A stretch of 64,000 nt of DNA, taken from contig NZ_CALMYY010000088.1 in NCBI RefSeq assembly GCF_937873725.1, positions 62,001 to 126,000 of the forward strand, in the 5' to 3' direction. Source of the DNA: an uncultured Dietzia sp. (GTDB taxonomy: Bacteria > Actinomycetota > Actinomycetes > Mycobacteriales > Mycobacteriaceae). Shown piece by piece: positions 48,190 to 56,302 of the stretch (position 1 is the first letter of the stretch; each line of letters begins with the position of its first letter). Below the pieces are notes generated by a model. That model was not told where the DNA came from and made no database searches. It was given only the letters and a program-made list of their open reading frames with translations. The translations under genes and the position numbers were made by a program.

Positions 48190-48195
48190 TACCGT
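48190..48195 (+). promoter_or_regulatory. -10 hexamer TACCGT, leaderless-type start
   Basis: TACCGT ends 6 nt before the ATG at 48202 of the divergent DUF2342 gene. Confidence 0.45.
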
Positions 48196-48201
48196 TGTGG
48201 C

Positions 48202-49635
48202 ATGAACCAGCCCTTCGGATTCTCCGCCTCCGACGACGACGGTCGAGACGAAAACCGGGACCGCGAACCGGGCGACTCCGGCGGGCCCGGCGGCTTCGGC
48301 GGATTCGGGGGGGCCGGCGGCTTCGACCCGTCCCAGTTCGGCCAGTTCGGGCAGATGCTCTCGCAGTTCGGCCAGATGCTGGGTTCGATGGGGTCGGCGA
48401 TGAGCGGCCCCGGCAGCTCCGGCCCCGTCAACTACCAGCTGGCCCGGACGATCGCCCTCCAGGCCCTCGGCCGCACGCCCGTCATCACCGACGCCTCGCG
48501 GACCGCCGCCGAGGAGTCCGTCCGCCTGGCCGAGTTGTGGCTGGACGAGACCACGGTGTTCCCCACCGGCGTGCACCGGACCGAGGCGTGGACGCCGCAG
48601 CAGTGGGTCGAGAAGTCGCTTCCCACCTGGGAGAAGGTCTGCACCCCGGTGGCCGAGCAGATGAGCTCGGCCACCAGGGGCGCCATGCCGGAGGAGGCGC
48701 GCCAACTCGCCGGCCCCCTCCTGGGCATGCTCGACCAGATGGGGGGCCTGGGCTTCGGGATGCAGCTCGGGCAGGGACTCGGCAGGCTCGCCCCCGCGGT
48801 GCTGTTCTCCTCCGAGGTCGGGCTCCCGTTCGGCGACGACGGCGTGGCCGCCCTCTGCCCGTCGGCCATCGACGCGTTCGCCGACGAGCTCGAGCTACCG
48901 CGGCAGGAGGTCGTGGTGTTCCTCGCCGCCCGCGAGGCCGCGCACCTGCGGCTCTTCGCCGGCGCCCCCTGGTTGCGGGCGCGGATCCTGGCCACGGTCG
49001 ACGAGTACGCCAAGGGGATCCGGGTCGACACCTCGGGCCTCGACGACCTCGCGGCGGGGCTCGACCCGTCAATCCTCCAGGACCCCACCAAGCTGCAGGA
49101 GCTGCTGTCCGGCGGCGCCGGGGCGATCGGCCCCAAGGTCACCAACGTCAACGAGGCCGCGCTCGGCCGCCTCGAGACGCTCCTCGCCCTGGTCGAGGGC
49201 TGGGTCGACGCCGTGGTCACCGATGCCGTGGGCGACCGGCTCCCCAGCGCGGACAAGCTGCGCGAGACGTGGCTGCGCCGCCGGGCCGCGGGTGGCGCCG
49301 CCGAGCAGGCGTTCTCCAGCCTGGTGGGGCTCGAACTGCGGCCGCGGCTGGCGCGGGAGGCCTCCGAGCTGTGGCGCCGGGTCGGTGAGGCCGTCGGCAC
49401 CGAGCGCCGCGACGGCCTGTGGAGCCACCCGGATCTGCTCCCCGTGGGCGAGGACCTCGAGAACCCCGCCGCCGTGATCGACCGCCTCCTGGACGAGTCC
49501 AGCGGTGAACAGTCCGGGGTGGACGAGATCGAGCGGTTCCTCCGGGAGGCCGGCGGTGCCGGCGGCGGCGGACCCGAGGCCGACGGACCAGAGGCCGACG
49601 GACCGGAGGCCGACGGACCCGACCGGAACGCCTGA
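48202..49635 (+). CDS. DUF2342 zinc-dependent metalloprotease-like protein
   Basis: A 477-residue protein. The N-terminal 70 residues are Gly/Phe/Gln-rich (GGFGGFGGAGGF). The putative zincin segment is FLAAREAAHLRLF, a family form in which the first His of HExxH is replaced by Arg; the family has been annotated as zincin-like on weak grounds. LSSxW-type helices and SGLELRPR-like ends match Rv3195. The C-terminus carries three copies of a five-residue repeat (GPEAD). Function is unknown. Confidence 0.85.
   Translation: MNQPFGFSASDDDGRDENRDREPGDSGGPGGFGGFGGAGGFDPSQFGQFGQMLSQFGQMLGSMGSAMSGPGSSGPVNYQLARTIALQALGRTPVITDASRTAAEESVRLAELWLDETTVFPTGVHRTEAWTPQQWVEKSLPTWEKVCTPVAEQMSSATRGAMPEEARQLAGPLLGMLDQMGGLGFGMQLGQGLGRLAPAVLFSSEVGLPFGDDGVAALCPSAIDAFADELELPRQEVVVFLAAREAAHLRLFAGAPWLRARILATVDEYAKGIRVDTSGLDDLAAGLDPSILQDPTKLQELLSGGAGAIGPKVTNVNEAALGRLETLLALVEGWVDAVVTDAVGDRLPSADKLRETWLRRRAAGGAAEQAFSSLVGLELRPRLAREASELWRRVGEAVGTERRDGLWSHPDLLPVGEDLENPAAVIDRLLDESSGEQSGVDEIERFLREAGGAGGGGPEADGPEADGPEADGPDRNA
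49570..49614. repeat. 15-bp tandem repeat in the DUF2342 gene
   Basis: Three units of GGACCNGAGGCCGAC, each encoding Gly-Pro-Glu-Ala-Asp, lie just before the stop codon. Confidence 0.9.
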
Positions 49636-49661
49636 CCCGCGGCCCGGGCGGCGCGGAGAGG

Positions 49662-50363
49662 TCAGGTGATGACGCCCTCGTCGTCGTCGCCCTGGACCAG
49701 GTCACCCGCGTCCTCGTCGCCGGCCCCCTCCTGCCGCGCCGCCCCACCGCCGCCCCGGCCGCCCTCCGGGCCCGCCCCGAGCACGCGGGAGTACGCCTCC
49801 AGGTAGCCCATGGCCCGCTCCGTCCGCGGGTAGCGCCGGACCGCGTCCCAGAACTCGGGAGGATGGCCGCCCGGGACGACGAGGTGCGCGAGTTCGTGGA
49901 GGACGACGTAGTCCAGGACGTACGACGGGACCTCTCGCAGCGCCTCGCTGATCCGGATCTCCCGTGACCCCAGCGAGCACGACGCCCACCGCGTGGTCAT
50001 GGCCGGGACCCACCGCACCGACGCCGGCCGCGGCGCGCCGCCGAGCCACGCGGACGACAGGGCCGTCGCTCGCGTCATGAGGTCCTCGTCCGAGGCTGCG
50101 GTCCCGGTCCGGCGCCTCGGACGGCGCAGACGGGCCAGCATGTCGGAGATGAGCCGGCGCTCCTCGGCCCGGGGCAACCCCGCCGGCATCAGGACCACCA
50201 CCGTCTGCCCCTCGACCCGCGCCGACACCGTGCGCTTGCGCCGGCGCGAGCGCCGCACCTCGATCCGGGGATCGTCCGGGCTGGTGGGGAGGTCGGCCGC
50301 CGCCAGGGGGGACGGGTCGGGAGTCGGGTTCGGGTGGGTCGCGGGGGGGGGGGGGGGCGCCAC
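49662..50363 (-). CDS. DUF45/YgjP-type metallohydrolase
   Basis: A 233-residue zinc metalloprotease-like protein. The core is PASVRWVPAMTTRWASCS followed by the catalytic VLHELAHLVVPGGHPPEFW (HExxH and a third His) and then an acidic tail. The family includes YgjP-like (WLM/DUF45) proteases of unknown substrate. The GTG at 50363 follows TACCGT (50370-50375) by 6 nt. Codons 3-7 are a run of 15 C, giving five prolines, so the gene could shift frame by slippage. Confidence 0.85.
   Translation of the reverse strand: MAPPPPPATHPNPTPDPSPLAAADLPTSPDDPRIEVRRSRRRKRTVSARVEGQTVVVLMPAGLPRAEERRLISDMLARLRRPRRRTGTAASDEDLMTRATALSSAWLGGAPRPASVRWVPAMTTRWASCSLGSREIRISEALREVPSYVLDYVVLHELAHLVVPGGHPPEFWDAVRRYPRTERAMGYLEAYSRVLGAGPEGGRGGGGAARQEGAGDEDAGDLVQGDDDEGVIT
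50343..50357. repeat. G15 homopolymer at the start of the DUF45 gene
   Basis: Fifteen consecutive G residues (C on the coding strand) cover codons 3 to 7 of the leftward gene. No other homopolymer in the window is comparable. Confidence 0.95.
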
Positions 50364-50369
50364 GCGCCC

Positions 50370-50375
50370 ACGGTA
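50370..50375 (-). promoter_or_regulatory. -10 hexamer TACCGT before the DUF45 gene
   Basis: TACCGT ends 6 nt before the GTG at 50363. Confidence 0.45.
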
Positions 50376-50470
50376 GACGCCCCCGCCGACACCGGTTCTC
50401 CACAGGCGGCGCGGAGACCGCGGGCCTGTGGACAACCGCCGTCTCGGGGCGCCCGCGGGCGGCCTCCCCG

Positions 50471-50479
50471 TGCCACGAT
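50471..50479 (+). promoter_or_regulatory. Extended -10 TGCCACGAT, leaderless-type start
   Basis: TGn plus CACGAT ends 6 nt before GTG 50486 and identifies that codon over the GTG at 50480. Confidence 0.4.
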
Positions 50480-50485
50480 GTGCCC

Positions 50486-51457
50486 GTGACCCCAGCCACC
50501 ACCTCCGCCGTAGCCCCGCCCGCCGCGACCCGCGGCCCATCCGCCGCGCTCGGGCAGTCCCGTGCCGTCCTCCGCGCGGGCACCGTCGTGGTGATCCGCG
50601 ACGCCGATTCGGTCCAGGTGGGCCTGGCCCCGGACCGTGCCGTGGTGGTGCGCGCCCCCGCCTCGTGCGGCCCCCGCGGACTGGCCGCGCTGCTGAGTGA
50701 GCTCGAGGAGGGCGCCGATCTGGACGAGGCCGCCGCGCGGGCGGGGGTCGACGAGCGGGACCTCCCCGCCGTCGCACGGATCCTCGTCCGACTCGCCGAG
50801 TTCGGCCACGTCCACCTCACCACTCCGGGCTCCGGCCCACCCCCGCCGGACCCGACCCCGCGCCCGTCACCGGTGCGCCGGGTCCACATCCTCGGGACCG
50901 GCCAGGTGTCGGAGGTGTTGCGCGGGCCGCTGTCGGTCAACGGGTGCAGGGTCACCACCGGCCCGAACCCCGGGCTGGACCTGGACGCGGACCGGCCGCC
51001 CTGGCACCGCCGCGGGGCGGCACCCGACCTGGTGATCCTCACCGGATCCATCGCGGTCGACCCGGTCCTCACCTCCTCGCTCACCCGTTCCGGCCAGGTC
51101 CACCTCCACGTGTACTGCCGGGACGGGCGCGTGGTGGTGGGACCGACCGTCCTTCCCGGGGACAGTCCGTGCCTGAGGTGCATCGACATGTTCCGCGCCG
51201 GGCGGGACCCGCGGTGGCCGTTCGTCGCCGCGCAACTCGTCGGCCGGGCCCCGGACGCCGGGGTCCCGGCGCTCACCGCCTCGGCGGCCCTCGTGCTGGC
51301 CGAGATCTCCGCCAGCCGGGAACCCGGGCGGCCGCTCCAGACCGTCGGCGCCACCGTCGAGATCAACCCGGCGGAGGGACTGTGGCGGCGCCTCGAGTGG
51401 CCGGCGGCCGATCGCTGCACCTGCGGAGCGGCGACGCGGCAGCGACCTCTGTCATGA
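50486..51457 (+). CDS. E1/TOMM cyclodehydratase-like protein of unknown function
   Basis: A 323-residue protein, counterpart of Rv3196 by position. The N-terminal half (RAVLRAGTVVVIRDADSVQVGL, later helical ELEEGADLDEAAARAG) resembles the leader-peptide-binding region, and the C-terminal half (VHILGTGQV, PSVLPGDSPCLRCIDMFRAG-type) resembles the E1/ThiF-like fold of azole-forming cyclodehydratases. Four cysteines, CLRC and CTC near the end, could bind zinc. No YcaO partner or precursor peptide is adjacent, so a natural-product role is doubtful. It is followed immediately by an AarF-type kinase gene. Confidence 0.75.
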   Translation: MTPATTSAVAPPAATRGPSAALGQSRAVLRAGTVVVIRDADSVQVGLAPDRAVVVRAPASCGPRGLAALLSELEEGADLDEAAARAGVDERDLPAVARILVRLAEFGHVHLTTPGSGPPPPDPTPRPSPVRRVHILGTGQVSEVLRGPLSVNGCRVTTGPNPGLDLDADRPPWHRRGAAPDLVILTGSIAVDPVLTSSLTRSGQVHLHVYCRDGRVVVGPTVLPGDSPCLRCIDMFRAGRDPRWPFVAAQLVGRAPDAGVPALTASAALVLAEISASREPGRPLQTVGATVEINPAEGLWRRLEWPAADRCTCGAATRQRPLS

Positions 51458-51458
51458 T
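51450..51458 (+). promoter_or_regulatory. Extended -10 TGTCATGAT before the aarF-like gene
   Basis: TGn plus CATGAT ends 7 nt before GTG 51466. It overlaps the end of the preceding gene, so the kinase may have its own promoter. Confidence 0.3.
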
Positions 51459-51465
51459 TGGAGGC

Positions 51466-52782
51466 GTGTCCGAACTCCCCCGTTCCTCATCCCGCCGAGC
51501 AGCACGCCTCGCAGGCCTGCCCTTGGGAATCGCAGGTCGTGCGGCCGGCTCCCTGGGCCGGCGCGCCCTCGGCAGAGGCGAGGGCGATTTCACCGAGGAG
51601 CTCGCCGACCATGCCGCCGAGCAGGTGTTCGCCGTCCTCGGGGAGCTCAAGGGCGGGGCGATGAAGGTGGGCCAGGCGCTGAGCGTGTTCGAGGCCGGAA
51701 TGCCCGACAAGTACGCCGCGCCGTTCCGCGAGGCCCTGACCAAGCTCCAGGCCGAGGCCCCGCCGCTGCCGCCGGCGCAGGTCGAGAAGGTCCTCGATGC
51801 CCAGCTCGGCCTGCGGTGGCGCGACCGGTTCGCCGACTTCGACGGAGTCGCAGCGGCCGCCGCCTCGATCGGCCAGGTGCACCGTGCCGTCTGGTCAGAT
51901 GGTCGCGAGGTGGCGGTCAAGGTCCAGTACCCCGGCGCCGACGAGGCCCTCCGCTCGGACCTGCGGCAGCTTCGCCGCCTGGGGCCGTTCCTCCGACCGC
52001 TGAACCCGGGGACCGATGTCAAGGGCGTGATCGACGAACTGTACGACAGCGCCGTCTCCGAGCTCGACTACCGCAGGGAGGCGGACACCCAGCGGGTATT
52101 CGCGGAGACCTTCCGCGACGACCCGCTCATCCGCGTTCCCGCGGTGCTCGCCTCCGCCCCCAAGGTGCTGGTCACGGAGTGGGCGGACGGGCGACCTTAC
52201 GGCCGGATCGCCGCGGAGGGCACGCAGGAGGACCGCGACCGGGCCGGCGAGTTGCTCGCCGAGTTCCAGTTCTGCTCACCCAGCCGCGCCCGGATGATGC
52301 ACGGTGACCCGCATCCCGGGAACTTCCTCCTCGCGGACGACGGCCGGATCGTGGTGCTGGACTTCGGGGCCGCGCTCCCGCTGCCGGAAGGCATGCCCGA
52401 CGTCCTCACCTCGATGATGCGTCTGGCGCTGGCCGGGGAGGCCGAGGACCTGCTCGCGCTGATGACGCGATCCGGCTACGTCGGCCGCAGCGGGATGGAC
52501 CCCGCGGACGCGATGGCCTTCCTCGGCCCGTTCATCGAGCCGATGCGCTCACCGGAATTCCACTTCGACCGTGCGTGGCTGCAGGGGATCATGGCCGTCT
52601 ACGGGGATGTGTCCGGGCGGGAGTTCCGTACGTCGCGCTCGTTCACGTTGCCACGCGAGTACGTCCTCATCCACCGGGTTCTCTCGGCCTCGGTCGGCAT
52701 CCTGTGCCAGCTCGAGGCGACCGCTCCCTATCGCCGGATCGTGCAGCGGTGGATGCCGGAGATCTTCCCCGACGAGACGTGA
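51466..52782 (+). CDS. ABC1/AarF-type atypical kinase
   Basis: A 438-residue member of the UbiB/ABC1 kinase family. Motifs are GGAMKVGQALS (KxGQ), AAAASIGQVHRAVW (Ala-rich nucleotide loop), EVAVKVQYPG (Lys), MMHGDPHPGNFLL and IVVLDFGAALPL (DFG). In quinone-making organisms these proteins support isoprenoid-quinone synthesis; the role in actinobacteria is unclear. An ATG at 51454 overlaps the previous stop (ATGA) and is an alternative start. It is the Rv3197 counterpart. Confidence 0.88.
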   Translation: MSELPRSSSRRAARLAGLPLGIAGRAAGSLGRRALGRGEGDFTEELADHAAEQVFAVLGELKGGAMKVGQALSVFEAGMPDKYAAPFREALTKLQAEAPPLPPAQVEKVLDAQLGLRWRDRFADFDGVAAAAASIGQVHRAVWSDGREVAVKVQYPGADEALRSDLRQLRRLGPFLRPLNPGTDVKGVIDELYDSAVSELDYRREADTQRVFAETFRDDPLIRVPAVLASAPKVLVTEWADGRPYGRIAAEGTQEDRDRAGELLAEFQFCSPSRARMMHGDPHPGNFLLADDGRIVVLDFGAALPLPEGMPDVLTSMMRLALAGEAEDLLALMTRSGYVGRSGMDPADAMAFLGPFIEPMRSPEFHFDRAWLQGIMAVYGDVSGREFRTSRSFTLPREYVLIHRVLSASVGILCQLEATAPYRRIVQRWMPEIFPDET

Positions 52783-52803
52783 GACCCGGCCTGGTCGAGC
52801 AGC

Positions 52804-52837
52804 GCTCAGCCCTGCCTGACGCTCAGCCCTGCCTGAT
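52804..52837. repeat. 17-bp direct repeat at the 3' end of uvrD2
   Basis: GCTCAGCCCTGCCTGAC (52804-52820) and GCTCAGCCCTGCCTGAT (52821-52837) are adjacent. The second contains the uvrD2 stop codon and the last codons. Confidence 0.9.
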
Positions 52838-54943
52838 CAGACGGAGGACGTCGTCCCCGTATTCACCGAGCTTGTGGGCGCCGATACCGCCGATCCGCCC
52901 GAGCGCCCTGGTGTCCGTGGGTCGCTCGCGCGCGATCTGCGCCAGGGTGTCATTGGTGAACACGGTGTACGCGGGTTTGCCGATGCGGTCCGAGGTCTCC
53001 TTTCGCCAGTCCCGGAGCCGTTCGAACAACCCCGTATCGACCTCCACCGAGCACTCCGGGCAGAGCCCCAGGGCGCGGTGCATCGCCCCGGTCAACCTCT
53101 CCCCGCATCCGCGACACAGCCCCTTCTCCGGGGCCTCTGACGCCCTCCGGGCCCCCGCGGGCGCCGGGGCTGGCCGTACCGGGTCGAGGAATCGGCTGGG
53201 TCGGCGCGTCGCCCGGCCGCCGGCCCGACGGCTCCGGCTCCAGGAGACGGACAGGTGCTCCCTGGCCCGGGTGATCCCCACGTACAGCAGCCGACGTTCC
53301 TCCTCGATGGCGTCCGGGCCGGCGTTGATCGCGTGGCTGATCGGCAGGCTCCCCTCGTGCACCCCCAGAAGGAACACCGCGTCCCACTCGAGCCCCTTGG
53401 CGGCGTGGAACGACGCGAGGGTGACCCCTCGCTGGTCGGGCGCGTGCCTGGCGGAGGCCCGGGCGCGCAGACCCGCCACCACCGGGAGCAGTCCGGGACG
53501 GGTCTCGGTGGTCGCGATCTCCTCCGCCAGACCCACCAGCGCCGTCAACGCGTCCCACGTCTCCCTGGCCTGGGTGCCGGACGGTTCGGCCGCCGACAGG
53601 CCCAGCGGCTCCAGGGCGCCGCGGATCACCCGCACGAGGTCGGTGGGGTCCGTGAGCGCCGAGTGCGCCTCCGCCCCCGCCTCGTCCGTGCCGTCCACCA
53701 GCCGATCGATCGCCGACATGGCCCGTCTGATCACCGGCCTGTCGAAGAAGCCCTCGCCCCCCTTGAGCCGGTAGCCGATGCCCACCTCGTCGAGTGCGGC
53801 CTCGATGCGTTCGGACTGCGCGTTGACCCGGTACAGCACGGCGATCTCCGACGGGTCGAGGCCTCCGTGGACGAGGTCCGCGATGGACCCCGCCACCGCC
53901 TCCGCCTCCGCATCCTCATCCGGGTACTCCGTGAGGACGGGGTCCGGGCCCGGCGGCCGCATGCCCCGCAGGGTGAGCCCCGCCGACCGGAAGCGCCCGG
54001 AACCGGCCCCGATCACCGCGTTGGCCAGGTCGACGACCTGCGGGGTCGACCGATAGTCCGATTCCAGACGGACGACCGTCGCCTCGGGGTACCTGTCCGC
54101 GAAGCCCAGCAGGTAGTCCGGGTCCGCGCCCGCGAAGGAGTAGATGGTTTGGTTGACGTCGCCCACCACCGTGAGGTCGTCCCGCCGCCCGAGCCAGGCC
54201 GTGAGCAGACGCTGCTGGGCGGGCGTGACGTCCTGGAACTCGTCCACCACGAAGCAGCGGTACCGGTCGCGGAACTCCTCCGCGATCGCCGGCACCTCCT
54301 CGATCAGTTCCGCCATGTGCGTGAGCAGGTCGTCGAAGTCCAACATCCGGACCGGACCGGAGACCTTGAGGTCCTCGTAGGCGCGGAACGCCCTGGCCAC
54401 CTCCGGCGCGGGGGCCGGGAGATCGCGTCCCGACGAGATCGCGTGCTCCGCGTAGGTATCGGGGGTGAGCAGGCTCGACTTGGCCCATCCGATCTCGGTG
54501 AGGACGTCACGGATCGTCTCGGTGGACGGGTCCATCCCGACCCTGCGCACCGCCTGCGCGACCGCACGGAACTGCCCGTCGAGGAGTTGCCACGGTTCCT
54601 CGCCGTAGACCCGGGGCCAGAAGAACGAGAGGGTGCGCAACGCCGCCGAGTGGAACGTCCGGGCCTGGACCGGCCCCGTCCCCGCATCCGTCACACCGAG
54701 CCCTGCCAGCCTCATCCGGAGTTCACCGGCGGCGCGGGCGGTGAATGTCACCGCCAGCACCTGGTCCCCTCGGACGTGGCCCGTGGTCACCAGGTGGGCG
54801 ACCCGCCGGGTGATGGTGCGGGTCTTGCCGGTCCCCGCACCCGCGAGGATGCAGACGGGACCGCGCGGCGCCAGGACGGCCCGGCGCTGCTGCGGGTCCA
54901 GACCGTCGAGCGCCGCCTCCTGATGCCGCCGAATGTCACTCAC
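52823..54943 (-). CDS. uvrD2: ATP-dependent DNA helicase UvrD2
   Basis: A 706-residue superfamily 1A helicase. It has Walker A ILAGAGTGKTRTITRR, TFTARAAGEL, Walker B FVVDEFQDVTPAQQ, GDVNQTIYSFAGA, and motif VI LLYVGITRAREHL. After it come a tetracysteine zinc module (CRGCGE, CPEC) and a C-terminal HRDC domain, the UvrD2 hallmark of mycobacteria, where it is essential. The GTG start follows the extended -10 TGCCACGAT by 6 nt. Confidence 0.94.
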   Translation of the reverse strand: MSDIRRHQEAALDGLDPQQRRAVLAPRGPVCILAGAGTGKTRTITRRVAHLVTTGHVRGDQVLAVTFTARAAGELRMRLAGLGVTDAGTGPVQARTFHSAALRTLSFFWPRVYGEEPWQLLDGQFRAVAQAVRRVGMDPSTETIRDVLTEIGWAKSSLLTPDTYAEHAISSGRDLPAPAPEVARAFRAYEDLKVSGPVRMLDFDDLLTHMAELIEEVPAIAEEFRDRYRCFVVDEFQDVTPAQQRLLTAWLGRRDDLTVVGDVNQTIYSFAGADPDYLLGFADRYPEATVVRLESDYRSTPQVVDLANAVIGAGSGRFRSAGLTLRGMRPPGPDPVLTEYPDEDAEAEAVAGSIADLVHGGLDPSEIAVLYRVNAQSERIEAALDEVGIGYRLKGGEGFFDRPVIRRAMSAIDRLVDGTDEAGAEAHSALTDPTDLVRVIRGALEPLGLSAAEPSGTQARETWDALTALVGLAEEIATTETRPGLLPVVAGLRARASARHAPDQRGVTLASFHAAKGLEWDAVFLLGVHEGSLPISHAINAGPDAIEEERRLLYVGITRAREHLSVSWSRSRRAGGRATRRPSRFLDPVRPAPAPAGARRASEAPEKGLCRGCGERLTGAMHRALGLCPECSVEVDTGLFERLRDWRKETSDRIGKPAYTVFTNDTLAQIARERPTDTRALGRIGGIGAHKLGEYGDDVLRLIRQG

Positions 54944-54949
54944 GCCCCC

Positions 54950-54958
54950 ATCGTGGCA
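54950..54958 (-). promoter_or_regulatory. Extended -10 TGCCACGAT before uvrD2
   Basis: Identical nine bases to the element before the gene at 50486; it ends 6 nt before the uvrD2 GTG. Confidence 0.4.
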
Positions 54959-55030
54959 TCCGGCCCCGACATCCCGCCCGGGGGCCTCCCCCCGGGATGA
55001 TTCCCCGCGGCTCGGGCGTTGGACCTCGTC

Positions 55031-55306
55031 ATGAGCGAACTCACGAATGACGATTCCGCCGCCCTCACCCTGTACACCACGACGTGGTGCCCCTTCTGCA
55101 CGCGACTGAAGAAGCTGCTGGACGAGACGGGGATCGGATACACGGAGGTCGACGTGGAGGCCGACGCCGACGCCGCGGCGTTCGTCGAGAGCGTGAACGA
55201 CGGCAACCGGGTCGTCCCGACCGCGCTCTACTCGGACGGGACCACGGCCACCAATCCCCCGGCCTCGCAGGTCCGGGCCAAGCTGGCCGAGCTCGCGGAC
55301 GCCTGA
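55031..55306 (+). CDS. mrx1: Mycoredoxin-1-like glutaredoxin
   Basis: A 91-residue glutaredoxin-fold protein that reduces mycothiol-mixed disulfides. It reads LTLYTTTWCPFCTRLKKLL with active site CPFC, then DGNRVVPTALYSDGT and TNPPASQVRAKLAEL. The neighbourhood (uvrD2 upstream, nudC downstream) is that of mycobacterial Rv3198A. The active site differs from the CGYC I recall for Mrx1. A TTG four codons upstream is less likely than the ATG. Confidence 0.9.
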   Translation: MSELTNDDSAALTLYTTTWCPFCTRLKKLLDETGIGYTEVDVEADADAAAFVESVNDGNRVVPTALYSDGTTATNPPASQVRAKLAELADA

Positions 55307-55307
55307 G

Positions 55308-56228
55308 TCAGCCCTCGCCGTCGACGGCCGTCACCCACGACCGGAGCATGACGTGGGCGATCGACACGGCCGGGGCGACCGACAGGTCACCGTCGCCGTC
55401 CAGCGCCGCGCGGACCTGGTCGACGTCGAACCAGGCGGCCTCGCTGATCTCCTCGTCCTCGAGGAGGATCAGGTCCTCCGGGTCCGCGATCGCGTGGAAA
55501 CCCACCATGAGCGAGCGCGGGAAGGGCCAGGGCTGGCTGCCGAGGTAGCGGACGCGGTCGACGGTCACGCCGACCTCTTCCCGGACCTCGCGGCGCACAC
55601 AGCCCTCGAGCGACTCCCCCGCCTCGACGAACCCTGCGACGTGCGAGTACATCCCGTCGGGCCAGACCGGTTGCCGGGCGAGCAGGACGCGACGTCCGCC
55701 GTCGTGGACCAGGCAGATCACCGCCGGGTCGGTGCGCGGGTACTCGGGCCCCCCGTGGAACGGATCCGTGATGGCCCATCCGGCGTCGACTCGACGGGGG
55801 TGGTGCTGCGGTTCGCGTCCCCGGACCGTGTCGCGGTGCCAGCCGATCAACGCGACGGCCTGGGAAGCGAGTGATCCGTCGCCCTCCACCAGATCGGCTC
55901 CCACGGACCGGAGGGTGCCCACCGCGGGGTCGCCGGACAGCTCGTCGACCGGCAGCGCCCAGATGTGCCGGCCCTCCTCGGTGCGCCCGAGGAACACGGC
56001 GGTCTCCGGCAGCGTCTCGGAATGGTCCGCCGCCGGTTCCAGGCGGATTCGGCGCCGTCCGCCGGACGTGGGCTCGGAGGCGAAGCGGTCGCGCCGGTCG
56101 ACCCGCATCACACGGGCGGTGGCCCAGCCCGCCTCCAGCGCCTCGGAGTCCTGTCTCAGCGGCGCGGCCCGGTCGGGCGCCGCGACGGACAGGACGGGGT
56201 CGGAGTCCAGACTGAAGTCCAGCGGCAT
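55308..56228 (-). CDS. nudC: NADH pyrophosphatase NudC
   Basis: A 306-residue Nudix hydrolase that cleaves NAD(H) and decaps NAD-RNA. The Nudix box is AGFVEAGESLEGCVRREVREE followed by VGV, and the NudC-specific YLGSQPWPFPRSLM comes next. The middle zinc-ribbon region lacks the four cysteines of E. coli NudC, as in mycobacteria. AAGGA precedes the ATG. It lies 1 nt from the convergent mrx1 stop. Confidence 0.92.
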   Translation of the reverse strand: MPLDFSLDSDPVLSVAAPDRAAPLRQDSEALEAGWATARVMRVDRRDRFASEPTSGGRRRIRLEPAADHSETLPETAVFLGRTEEGRHIWALPVDELSGDPAVGTLRSVGADLVEGDGSLASQAVALIGWHRDTVRGREPQHHPRRVDAGWAITDPFHGGPEYPRTDPAVICLVHDGGRRVLLARQPVWPDGMYSHVAGFVEAGESLEGCVRREVREEVGVTVDRVRYLGSQPWPFPRSLMVGFHAIADPEDLILLEDEEISEAAWFDVDQVRAALDGDGDLSVAPAVSIAHVMLRSWVTAVDGEG

Positions 56229-56302
56229 GGTCGGAGTTCCTTTGCGCAGGTAGCGAGGGGCGCGGTCCAGCGTAGCGAGGATCCACCCGTGCCGGTCACC
56301 GG

